Below are positions 21,250 to 32,399 of a stretch of 64,000 nt of DNA, piece after piece. The notes beneath the pieces were generated by a model. It was not told the DNA's origin. It did no database searches and worked only from the letters and a program-made list of their open reading frames with translations. The stretch lies in NCBI RefSeq assembly GCF_963678635.1, contig NW_026971211.1, positions 1 to 64,000 on the forward strand, given 5' to 3'. The position numbers were made by a program, and so were the translations under genes. Each line of letters starts with the position of its first letter. Within the stretch, counting starts at the first letter, position 1. Source of the stretch: Symsagittifera roscoffensis. Lineage: Eukaryota; Xenacoelomorpha; Acoela; Convolutidae.

Positions 21250-21887
21250 TTTCACTTCTCTTAGAGAGCCCAATAAACAAAGAATTTCAACCACCAGATC
21301 TTGAAATGGATTTTTTAATTGACTCAGGAGCAGAATCAAATATAACTAATCTTCCCACATGGAATGAAATCAAAACATTGCATCCAAACTTACCACCTCT
21401 TGAAACCTCTAGTAAATTAGCAACAGCACAAGGATCAACATTAGTAAATTATGGAAAAATCCAATTATTCCTTCTTCCTACAAGAACAATGGAACAAAAA
21501 ATTTTTTTGAACAAACCATTCAAGCAAATATTTCATATTACTGATATTCAACAAAATATCATTGGCATACCATTTATATCTAAGTATATACCAACAATCA
21601 ACATCCTAAACAGTAAGATCCATATCAAAGATAAATACACAAAAACCAAAAATACAGTCCTAACATTCTTCCAAAGACTGAACAAACAAACACCATTTTT
21701 TTCAAAATTTTATCCCATTTACAATCAACAACGGAAACACCTGAAGCCACTATCAGGAAATATATATAATTTCTCAATAAAACAAGTTCACCAGTATTAC
21801 AGAAGTAAAAAAAACAACAACTTTTCATGTCAGACTTCGAACTTAAACCTATCCACAAATTTTTCAAAATTACAATCTCATCCATAA
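21250..21887 (+). pseudogene. pro: Retropepsin-like protease, GLR-C
   Basis: An aspartic protease with the catalytic triplet DSG at 21321-21329 in FLIDSGAESN, a flexible middle and the hydrophobic IIGIPFI segment expected near the C-terminal alpha helix of retropepsins. The open frame is 21306-21887; the region past residue 110 is Lys/Gln-rich and is followed by a frame change. GLR-D keeps DSG (53246-53254). Confidence 0.75.
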
Positions 21888-22209
21888 AATACTTGGAAAA
21901 TACGAATTCCGACATCATTTCATTACACGTGTATAACAATACACCGTATCAAGTAACATTATCCCTAGGCCTTTTAGGATATTGTGAAACAAATGCTACA
22001 ATTTCACCTATAAATGAAGTAGCCTACCGCGTTAAAAACATACTCCAATTATTAGATATTTGCCAATCAACAATTCTTGACGAAGAATTATCCATAAAAA
22101 TATAACAAGTAGTGAAAAAAGAAACAAAGATTATTTCACAAAAACACCATATTTTGAACCGACATCCAATATAACAAATTACACAAAAGAAAAACAAAAA
22201 TTTTTAACA
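21827..22209 (+). pseudogene. Pol linker between protease and RT, GLR-C
   Basis: An open stretch to 22105 in a new frame, then a short gap. It includes LGLLGYCETNA and VKNILQLLDICQSTI, both clearly shared with GLR-D (52,378-52,617 minus, LRLLGYRETNA and NNVLQLSDIRQATI). Conservation as protein shows it is part of pol, though no named domain fits. Confidence 0.6.
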
Positions 22210-23040
22210 ATGTTTAATTTTGAACACTCACAAATCACACAAATTGAATTTGATAAATTAGCAAAAGAACTGTTAAAATATTCAACAGTCTATGCAGTAT
22301 CAAAATTTGACGTTGGAAAAATAAATACATCACTACACCTTCCGTTAAAACTTGACGCAGTTTTCAAAAAACAAAGAGCAAGTAAAGTACCGATTCACTT
22401 ACATGACAAGGTAAACAGATTACTTGACATTTTAGAACAATACGAAATTATCTCACCAGTAAAAAAAGAAGAACAACCAAAAGGTAACATTTTATCAACC
22501 CTGTTATCATTCTAGCAAAAGGTGAATCACTAAAAATAGTTTTAGACGCTAGATACCTCAATTCACTAATTGACGAATCAAAATGCAATTGGCCTATTGA
22601 ACCCATACAAGTTATCTTAACAAAGATACATGGTAAATACTTCACAACCGCAGATGTGAATAGTGCTTATAATCAAATGCAACTAGATGAAAAATCACGA
22701 CGTTTAATACAATTTGTTACTGGAAATCAACAATATGAATTTAATCGCTTATTCTATGGAACATCCATAGGACCAGCAGCTTTTTCAGCTTTTATGAGTA
22801 AAATTTTTGACCACTTATACTCAAGAAAATGCAATCACATACTTAGATGATGTTTTATGCAATCACAAACTAAAGAAGTACTGTTTACAGTTTTAGTACA
22901 GTATCATAAAATACTTCAGAACGAAAATCTGAAGGCAGCTCCCGATAAATCACACTTCTTTTTAACACGCGTTAAATTTTTAAGGACATAATAAAGAACC
23001 AGAAACTATCACTCCATTAAAATCACGCATTGATGCAATT
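22210..23040 (+). pseudogene. pol: Reverse transcriptase, GLR-C
   Basis: Open from 22210 to about 22,500, then shifted. In order: the VPIHLHDKVNRLLD region upstream of the fingers, the IVLDARYLN block, TADVNSAYNQMQLD with the first catalytic Asp at 22653-22655, FYGTSIGPAAFSAFM, and the YLDD box at 22840-22851. Indels lie near 22,495, 22,830 and 22,855 and stops near 22,985. All three catalytic Asp codons remain. The enzyme makes cDNA in the particle. Confidence 0.85.
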
Positions 23041-23964
23041 CAAAAACTTCAGCCACCTACAAATAAAAAGAAAATCCAAGAGTTCCTTGGAATGTTAAAT
23101 TTCTTAAGTAAATATGTTTACAAAATGCAATTATACTTAAGACCCTTCTATAACATCCTCAGAGAAAAAAATAATTTCGAATGGACCACTGAACACCAAA
23201 AACGATTTGAAGAAATTAAAAAATTTTTAACAGAACAAATTTCAAACACAATTCCAGTTCCAAATCAATCATTCTATGCAATGTGCGATGCTTCAACTTT
23301 TGGCATCGGCGCAGCATTGCTTCAATCACATAGTGAAACAAATAAAATGAACCTTATATCAGCAAATTCACGATTATTCACACAAGCAGAGCTACGACTC
23401 TCAACTCTAATGAGAGAATGTACAGCTATAGTTTATACACTTACAGAATATGAATTTCTGATACTTGGATCAAAACACCCAACAGCTCTATTCACAGATC
23501 ACAAACCAATTATCTTTCTCTTTACACAAAAATCAAATACAAATCATAGAGTTTATAGATTTCAACTAATTCTAATGAAATTTCCAAATTTACATATAAT
23601 TTGGACAGCAGGAAAAAATCTTGCGTTACCAGATACATTAAGTCGAAATACGCCACCTGAATTACTTACACGAAAAACTACAGTTGAAATACCACAAAAT
23701 ATTAAATTTTATCTCGCAAAAGATGAAACATCACTCCGACTAGAATGCAAATATGCAGTAAAAACTGACATTGATCAATCACAAATAAATATTCTACAAC
23801 AATTTCCACTCTACTTAGATTGCCAAAACAATCACTACGAAGTTTATTTACAAGGCACATCAACTTTTAAACCAATTCCATACTCACAATGGATAAAAAT
23901 TAATACTCAACAAAAGAGAATAAAACAACACTCGCATAAAAAAGACATTTTTTCCATTAATTGA
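23041..23964 (+). pseudogene. pol: RT connection and RNase H, GLR-C
   Basis: The longest intact pol piece (open 23092-23964, 290 codons; similarity begins earlier). It contains the connection motif (FLGMLNFLSKY), then RNase H with CDASTFGIGAALLQ (Asp), RECTAIVYTL (Glu), LFTDHKPI (Asp) and ALPDTLSR. All catalytic residues are present. In GLR-D the same segment is present four times. Confidence 0.85.
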
Positions 23965-25865
23965 AAGAGAAAATTTAACCGATAATATAAATTTATCAGG
24001 ACCACAAACAAACGATTCAAAATACACAATAAATCAAGTTTTTGACCTCCATGACCCACTTGACACAATTCCCGTATCAAAACTAGAAATTGACAATATT
24101 TTTCTCCCCCAAACAGATAAAATTACACTTGAACTTTTAAGACAATATCAAAATATCGACCCAGTAATTAGACAACTAAAATCATGGCACAAATACAAAA
24201 CTAAGCACAAAAAAGCAGATACCACGTTTTTCGGAAATAAAACTTTCCTCCGATATTTCCGAAAAATTAAAAACACAACAATTAGTGGAAATACAGATCT
24301 TTTAGAATATCAATTAATTGATTCTAAAGTTCCCTGTCTTCCTTTAAGTATGATATTAATAAATTTTAACATCTCACATACACAAAATACAAAAGGACAC
24401 TCTGGATCAGAAAAAACATACTCGAACTTTACACAAACTTTTTATTTCCCAAATGCACCAATTTGGATAAAAGTATTATGCAATGATTGTATAACATGTC
24501 AATTGAACAAACCTTATCCAAATCAAAAACAAATAGCACAAAAACAAGATTTTAAAGGACAAAGTTTATATTTTAACCATCGCAATTCATTCGATACAAA
24601 AGGACCAATTTCACCATCCTCTGAAAGAAACTCCTACATTATGGTCATTGTTGACGCATTCGCACATTATGTAGCACTCAACCCAGTACCACATTGTACT
24701 GCTTATTATGCTTACACCACGTTTTATGAACATTGGATAGCTAACTTCGGATTAACCGAAATCTTAGTTACAGACAACGGTACAGAATTCATAAATAATG
24801 AAATCATCACACAATGCCACTTATATAACATCAAACATAAACCACGTACATCTCATGCACCTTGGACAAACGGTTTAGTCGAAGGTGTGAACCGTTCATT
24901 ACAAGAATATTTGCGAAGTATCATAAATAGAAATGATACAAAATACACAGAATGCTCTGCAGATGTAAAATTATTTCCCTTAGCATACAATTCCTAAATC
25001 ACGACAACTTTAATAATGTCACCATACGAAATGGTTTTTAACCAAAAGCCACGTAAACCAATTATGTTTACAGCAAATGCCCATTAAAATGCACAAGGTT
25101 ATTGTCAACCAAATGAAGACTCAATTTGTTATAACCTACCTTTACGCACACATGATGATGATCATTTTCACCACCCACAAATTCCTAAATTAGCCTCCGG
25201 CACACACACCGAATGGGTTTTAAATAGAGATAAAAAACACAATGAAATTTACCAAAAAGAAACAAAAAAAATGTTACAAAGGGAAAACATTAACGACCAA
25301 ATTCATTCACGCTTTACACCAGCCACAGATTTAAAAATTGGAACATTTGTCTCAACACCTAAGTTTAAAACGCAAAAATGAATCTCTAAAAAAATAACAA
25401 CCCCTTCAAAAAGGACCATATCAAATAATTGCCAAACCCACTGACGTAACATATAAACTCACAGGTTCAACTAAGAAAGAAATTGTTCAACATCTTAACA
25501 ATCAATTGCCCTACTACCCAAAAGAATACGCACTACGCGAATTAACTCAATTATTTTCTTTCACAGGTTTAAAAGTTTTTCAAAGTCATCCACATACAGA
25601 AAAAGAAATAAATGAACAAGACAACGTTCATCATGAAAATCAAAATCAAAAACAAACCAAAACCAAAAATACCAGACACAAAAATACCTCAAAAAGAAAG
25701 AAAGAACAGGAAACTGATAGAAAAAATTTTACCCCGCAAGAACAAAAAGAAAAACCAGAACATAGGGAATTATCACGACTTAGAAATCAACCACGTAAAA
25801 ATTACAAAACATTCATTCCGCAATCTAAAATATTAAAGAAAGTTGAATTTCAAAAACAACTTTGA
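23965..25865 (+). pseudogene. pol: Integrase with GPY-type C-terminus, GLR-C
   Basis: A zinc-binding region with two His (SHTQNTKGHS) and CNDC precedes the core (open 24350-24997). The core has SFDTKGP (Asp), VTDNGTEF (Asp) and LVEGVNRSL (Glu), so the DDE triad is complete. After a TAA near 24,997 come SPYEMVFNQKPRKP and a GPY motif near 25,417. A Lys/Gln/Glu-rich tail (open 25506-25865) ends in LRNQPRKNYKTFIPQSK. The domain joins cDNA to the chromosome. Frame breaks lie near 23,960, 25,085, 25,380 and 25,400. Confidence 0.85.
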
Positions 25866-26282
25866 TTTTAAAGATTAATAATTTTTACACCTCTAATCAT
25901 TTTGAACTTTCATTTTTCAAGAAAACATGCTGATAAATACGCAACAATTCTAGTTCAGATTCAGCCAATAGGATTCACTCAAATCCGTCACCTTCTATAT
26001 CTCTAACACCAACCTATTAGCCAAAAGATATTAAACTCTATAACCATAACTTTACAACCTCCAGCTCAAAAATAAACAACTCGCTAAAACTTGACAACTA
26101 AAATAAATACCACCATAATATTACAACCCTCCCCTATCTAATAACGCAAAGATCAACAATATTTTCCCGGCTCAGACCTCAAAAACCCTCCAACCAAAAA
26201 TGGCGAATTAGCCTAAAGTAATAAAGGACCATAAAGTACAAATATTTCAAAAATAACCCAGATCACCCGACAAATAAAAATA

Positions 26283-26465
26283 ATGCGAAGAAGACCTCCC
26301 GAACACCATAAAATTAGGCCCCAACAATTTTTCACAAAACTCAACCCAATTGTCAAAAAAACAATAAATAATCCGACCACACTTGAATCTCCCCCAAACA
26401 ACAAAAAATATTCGATGAAGAAATCATTTCTTAAATGCTCTTCTCTCAATCAGTCAATATCTTAA
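26283..26465 (+). CDS. Small ORF-a between pol and ORF3, GLR-C
   Basis: 60 codons, basic, ATG start. Its C-terminal half aligns with the small ORF at 43349-43576 (minus) of GLR-D: both have an NNPT motif and then SFL.C.SL.QS at the end. It overlaps ORF-b by about 31 nt with ORF-b in the +2 frame, exactly the frame relation seen in GLR-D (40-nt overlap). No known family is recognised. It could be an accessory protein, or the N-terminal part of one protein with ORF-b that needs a frameshift. Confidence 0.5.
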   Translation: MRRRPPEHHKIRPQQFFTKLNPIVKKTINNPTTLESPPNNKKYSMKKSFLKCSSLNQSIS

Positions 26466-26674
26466 AAAATACAATCTTAAATCTTTTAATAAAATTTTTC
26501 ATACTATTCAAACTTTTGTTCATATTTTTATTCGATACTTTTGAAGCTTTTATAATCATTTTAATAAATTTTGCAATATTTTTTAAAATTTTTTACTCCT
26601 TATTTGAAATATATCTCCAACTTTCTCAAATAATTGATCATATTCACAGGTACGATAATTCAAAGTCTATTTAA
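26435..26674 (+). CDS. Small hydrophobic ORF-b between pol and ORF3, GLR-C
   Basis: 79 codons dominated by Leu, Ile and Phe after a short polar start (MLFSQSV). It is predicted by eye to be a membrane protein with one or two membrane segments. GLR-D has the counterpart at 43188-43388 (minus): MLLSQTV, then a similar run of hydrophobic residues with a shared Asp-x-x-Glu in the middle. Small hydrophobic accessory proteins occur in several virus groups, but I see no assignable family. Confidence 0.5.
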   Translation: MLFSQSVNILKNTILNLLIKFFILFKLLFIFLFDTFEAFIIILINFAIFFKIFYSLFEIYLQLSQIIDHIHRYDNSKSI

Positions 26675-26760
26675 ATGATACGAACAATTTTTAGTAGAAC
26701 AGATGTTTTTTTTTACTATTTGTAATTTTCATCACATTTTTATCATCCCTAATACTGACA

Positions 26761-28004
26761 ATGTGCAAATGTGTAAAAAAGGCAATAGTCCCATTCGCCT
26801 TAGCAATAATCCTTTTATTTCTTTTCAAAGAAGAAGACTACAATAAACATAAATCTTCCCACTAGAAAAAATCAATCAGACACGTTTCAAAAATTGCTAA
26901 CCAACAATCACAAAATCAGTCTTCACCGACATCATCCCAAGAAAACCCAGTAATATCCACAACTACCCAAAACCCCCAAACCATCACACGAATTTCTTTT
27001 CAAGATAACCCATACACTTTTGAAGAACGACACGCTCGCTTATCCGAACCATTAGAACCAGTTCAGCGACAGGCACCCCTAAGTAAGCCAACATATAATT
27101 TTTACCCCTCATTACCACAAGACTTAAACAGAATAAGACACATTAGTCAAAATCAAAATACATTCGAAATAAATAGACAGATTAAACATCACGAAGAAAT
27201 AGAAATTTTCAAACCCCTAGAGTTCATTTTGATATACCCCAGTCACCAACACCAACTACTTCAGAAAATTCAAGTAGTACATTGCCAGAAACTCCCACGC
27301 TACTTTCACAACATAGCACCTCAAGTATACCCTCAGATTACTTAGGTTCAACACCAACATCTGAACAAATACGTGAAAATCCCTTTAATCCCCCCAATCC
27401 CACCGCACGACTACCATATTGGGCAACACACTCATATACACAAGGTGAACCAAACATAGTGAATGATCCAATAGATATCTCTACGGATACAACACTATCA
27501 TCGTTACCAGAAACATTATAACTCCCATCAACACCATCATTAAGTCAAATTTCACCGACACGTTTCACTTTAAACTCTCCAAATAACCTCGACGCAAGAT
27601 ATCGAGAAGAATCATCAACAAATATCCCTTTACGATTAGATTGGAATGCATTCGCAGCACCCCCACCATTATGTGGACAACATCAAGATAGTAACCGACT
27701 CCATAGTTGGGCAATCAACAGACTACAATATAGACAAGATATCCACGAAGATATTCGTGAACACAATATTCAAATACTTCAACAAAATAGTCTCCAACTA
27801 AAATTTGGAATCATGATCAAACTTAACAATATTGTTCAACATCCCTACCCAATAAATCCACCAAATATAACAGCTCAATCGCTACCACCACCATTTATAA
27901 TAACTGAAGTAATATATAAATACGATAGATATACAAAAAACCCAATTGGTTACATCACATTTTATAACCCATACTCAGGATTATCATACACATGTATATT
28001 CTAA
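26761..28004 (+). pseudogene. ORF3: Pro/Ser/Thr-rich protein with hydrophobic N-terminus, GLR-C
   Basis: Starts with MCKCVKKA and a hydrophobic segment of about 15 residues, like a membrane anchor. It continues with a Ser/Thr/Pro-rich region, an ERHARLSEP motif and a C-terminal part that ends YTCIF and a stop at 28002-28004. GLR-D encodes the same protein (43109-41963 minus), including RHASLSEP and the identical YTCIF stop. Its end overlaps the env ATG by 13 nt in both copies. Here it is broken by stops or shifts near 26,863, 27,225 and 27,521. No known family is recognised. Confidence 0.55.
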
Positions 28005-30592
28005 AAAAATTAACATTTCAACACATCTTTTTTCTTATAATTTCCGACCAAAACACAAATCCTTCTCCTCGCACAGGATTTATTAGTAACACACTATGAT
28101 TGTGAAGAAAACGAACAAAAAACACTACACAAATATGCAATAAATCAAGTATCACAATGCGAAACAGAACCACAAGCTATAGAAACTACAAATGTAATAG
28201 CAACATTGTATTCAAAAGCCCGAGCATCAACAGTCACAGGATATAAGTTTACAGCAACATTTTCCGAAAAGAAAGTACACTGTTCACAAGTTTCCAACGG
28301 AAATAAAAACCGACTTGATCACGAATCATTTTACCAGAGTAACAAAGAACGACTTTTACATCTAAATTCCGTTGATTGTAAAAACGAACTACTCAGACTA
28401 AACATCACAAGAAATAAAAACACAGACAGAAAAATAGTTAATTTCCAAGTCTTTGCCGATTCTGTACATCAAGCAGAACTTGAACGATATCAAGGACATA
28501 TAAAATTAGACGAAAAATACCCATACAACGGCGCACACGGAAGATTAACTTATGACATACACGATAAACACTGGATACCACACATTGGAATAAATGACCC
28601 CTCAAACTGCAAAGCAGAAACAAAAAATAAAGGATATCAAGAAATAATGTTTTTTGATTGGAAAATACAACTCGAAAATGTACAACTCACACGAGATTTA
28701 TCTGATAACACAATGATCTATCAAGGAATTAGACTACCTTGCAAAGATGATCAAGGTTATTGTGACCCTACGACAAGGACACAAGCAACAATTGTTTGGT
28801 TTCCCGAAGATACATGCACAACATTTCAAGTAGCAAAAATACACGCCCGAATGATAAAATTTCATGAAAAGTATTTTATAGAATCAATTCCATACGAACA
28901 AGTAAACCCATCCCGAAAACAAAGTAATGATTTTAGAAATATCCATGATATAGAAAATCTATTAACACGTTTCCAAATCTATCAAAAAACAGAATTTGCA
29001 CGTAAATACAGAAATCCACTTCATAAGACACATTACTCTGAAATACTTGTCGAATACGAAAAAGGTTTTGACATGATCACTGGAAAATTAAAATTTAACC
29101 CTTATGCCGCAAGTCATCCTATAAATGAAGGAACATCATACATCCCAATAAACTTTCAAAAAAGCACAGGTCAATCTGGTGGAAAATTAAAACCATATGA
29201 CAGTAAAAGCACACATTTACAAGAACTATCACTGATAAATAGCACCTATTTTGGTAATATTTATTATGATATCCACTTAGACATGAAGTTAGACTACACA
29301 ATTAGTAGAATTTTTCAAGAAATGTCACTTTCTGAATTTGAAACACTTCATCAGGTACGCGAATTGGAAAGAACACAACTCCTACAAACACTGGCACTAG
29401 CAGTACTAAAAATACCTTACGCAGGATACTTATTATCAGGAAACAGATCAAAATTTCTAGATTAGGAAGGAAATATTTTATGATTTTATACTTGCACCAA
29501 AAAAGTTTCACCACTATATGTTTTTGAAGACAAACGTTGTTATAAAATAATCCCTATATTCTATAAAAAATAAAGTACATTTTGTCGACACACTTTCAAG
29601 ACGAACATATTTTTGGGACACCGCAGTCCCATGTGGATCAGAAAATAGCCACAATGTCGTACAACTTAACCCTGATAGAGATAAATACTATCTACTCACA
29701 CCATATCCTACATTAATGCAACCACTAAAAAGTTTTCACCAGAAAGTATCCGAGCTAACCCAAATATTGATTTACAACCAATTGGAATATATTCTAAATC
29801 TGATATCCAACATCACATTAGAACACAACATTTTCAGGAGTTATTAACACAAATTGACACAATACAAAGACAATCAATTGACCAGAATTTAAGAAAACTT
29901 GCCGAAACCGTATGATTCGCAGACGTTTATTCACAAGATTATAGCGGATATTTTAAAGATATTGAAGACTACATATATTTAAACGGTAAAAAATACAGAC
30001 CACAAGATTTTTCATTTTAAAACTTTTCAGTTTTTTCACCTTAAAGAACGAAATTCTAGCTTTTCTAGGATGGCCATATTACATTTTAGAAAAATTAACT
30101 ATCATATCTGCCATGTTTAATTTTATAGGATTTCTTTTCTCCTTGTTAAAAAGAATCTATAACACATGCGATATACACACACAACTAGACCGACAAGCAA
30201 GTGTAGCACGTATACTATTTGCAGGATTTTTTGGAATTTTTTCATCATCAATAAACAAAATACTTCTAGATGCACAAATAAAACAATATAACACAAAAAT
30301 ATCCACAAGACAAAACACATACGACGAAGAACACAATATTATAGAAATAACACCTACTGCACCACAGTTGCCAACCTTACCACAAAACCATCCATTATCA
30401 TTAGTTCCCCGTAATTTCCGAAACCGAGCAATCACAAATAATCCGAATTCTAGACCAAATACAACACAAAGTCCCATCCAAATTATAATGACACATCATT
30501 CACAAAATGATAATACATACAAACAAATTATAGAACAACCCCACACCACCACTTTTCAGTCTCAACATAATCAATTTTTTAGACCACGATGA
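27992..30592 (+). pseudogene. env: Env-like glycoprotein gene, broken, GLR-C
   Basis: Begins at ATG 27992 with a signal-peptide-like hydrophobic stretch. A cysteine-containing ectodomain follows, of which 28206-29465 (419 codons) is open. A second ectodomain part in another frame runs to about 30,000, then a hydrophobic membrane span near 30,055-30,140 and a Pro/Thr/Asn-rich cytoplasmic tail (open 30113-30592). Total length is about 865 codons. It is broken near 28,085, 29,465, 29,550, 29,735, 29,915 and 30,020. GLR-D has the same layout. Position after pol, signal, Cys-rich ectodomain and membrane anchor support Env. I cannot place it in the baculovirus-F-like, phlebovirus-like or other captured Env classes. 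Confidence 0.6.
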
Positions 30593-32399
30593 GCCGACAA
30601 CTTGGATCCCTCCATCGCTCAAATTACCATCCAGCCAACCTCCAAACTCAAATCCCAATAATCCCACTTTTTGCTTCCCCACTACCCGATATTCCGATTA
30701 TTAATATATCATTAAGCATGAATTCTGATACTGACTTAGTTATTTCAGTTTTACATTCTATCTCACAATTTAATAACTGTAATGTAGAAACCCCCGACGA
30801 ATTTGCAGACTCCGAACCATCTCTTTCTACCTATACCCAGACCAACTCCTCAGTTTTTTCAAAACCCCCTTTTCAACCAATCCCATCCAATCATCCACTC
30901 CCATCCATTTCCACTCCTTCTTATGCTTCCCAAGTGACCCCAACCTATTTTCCACTTCATTCCGACAGATCATATAATAATTCCCCAGATAACCCCCAAA
31001 TTTCCCAGGAGCTCGATATTTTTATTACTTTACAACAACAATTAAAACACCCCAACACCCTCACAATACATCAACTTTCATCCACAATAACATCCACAAA
31101 TCCACCTACTTCTTCAACCTCCTTAGCTTTCACTCTATCATAAGCACAACCATCCAGATCCACCGAAACACCTACTAGCACTCAACGAGCTTATTGCACT
31201 TTTCAACGAAAATTTCCAAATCACCCATTCCCAACCAAACCCGGAACAGCCCGCGAATATATTTATCACCCGCAACACACCAACACAAAAAAACTTCTCG
31301 AAATCACCTTACCCTCATTTCCGAAATATACATTAAATACACCTAATAATACTAATGACACACGCAATTTTGTCGATGAACACAATTTAATGCCAACACT
31401 TCATTGGACAGCGTATTATAATTTTACTAACCCCCTTTGCCTACCATTAGCTAATACTCATGACAGCATCGAAAAGAACAAAAACATATTATATAGACTC
31501 ACCACAACACTAACACCTCGACAATTTACTTACGTTAGATATAAAAAATTACTAAAAACATTCACTGCACCCCGCGCTAACGAATTTGCAATAGAATAAT
31601 ACGATCACAACATCATCCGCCCTAATCAAGATTAATTTTTAGATGATGACGGCTTCGCAAACCCGCAACTAACAGAAAAGTTTTTCATCAAAGCATCAAA
31701 CGTATTCACACTTAATATTTTTGACAGAAAGCATGACCACATTATTTTAGAATCACTAGCTGATATTCAAGCATACGGGAGCTTCTATGATAAATTTCAG
31801 TTGTTTTCACTAACTTTTCACTTTCTCTTACCACAGGAACGCGATTTGCACTGTTCCCACGATATTATGTTACGCACTAAACAAACGCACACATATACAT
31901 ACTATCGTGTTTTATACAAAACTTTGATTCACACACCCCATCAAAACAACCTCACCATCGTTTTCAGTTTCTTAACTCAAAACACACTTCACCGTTTTTT
32001 CTTAATTTCACTTATTGCATCAAGGATACTAACCTCCACGGCATCCTCCGCAATTATGACCCAGTAACACAAATGTATATATTTTGTCCCATCACGAAGA
32101 CATTTAACGCCGAAGAATCTAGACCCTTCCTTATCCCACATGAATTTATGCAGCCTATAGAAATCCCAATAATAGAATTCATTCACAATACTAAATATAA
32201 TCACAAAATATAGAACCTCATTCAAAACACACCTTATGAGTTTGCAGTAGGCACCGAAGAAATAAAAACCATTAAAGCACTTCAATTGCTTTGGCCACTG
32301 CTACAAACTAAAAACATCATACGCATACTAGCCAAATTACTAACAACATCAGATATGATTCACGACATCTTCCCCCACGGTTTTTTCCCAGAAGATTAA
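30589..32399 (+). pseudogene. ORF4: accessory gene downstream of env, GLR-C
   Basis: The ATG at 30589 overlaps the env stop as ATGA. A second ATG at 30718 (MNSDTD) is also the start conserved in GLR-D (MDSDAN). The N-terminal part is Ser/Pro-rich and ends with a helical segment (FITLQQQLKHP, TLTIHQLS) shared with GLR-D. A globular part of about 400 codons follows, including FTYCIKDTN, a MYIFCP motif and IHDIFPH near the end, all shared with GLR-D. Breaks lie near 31,143, 31,599, 31,636 and 31,975. No family is recognised, and no membrane segment or nuclease motif is evident. Function unknown. Confidence 0.6.

Noticed and set aside
26435..26480. A programmed -1 frameshift joining the two small ORFs, from an A-rich slippery run in GLR-C
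   Set aside because: The AAAAAAT run is absent from GLR-D at the same place.
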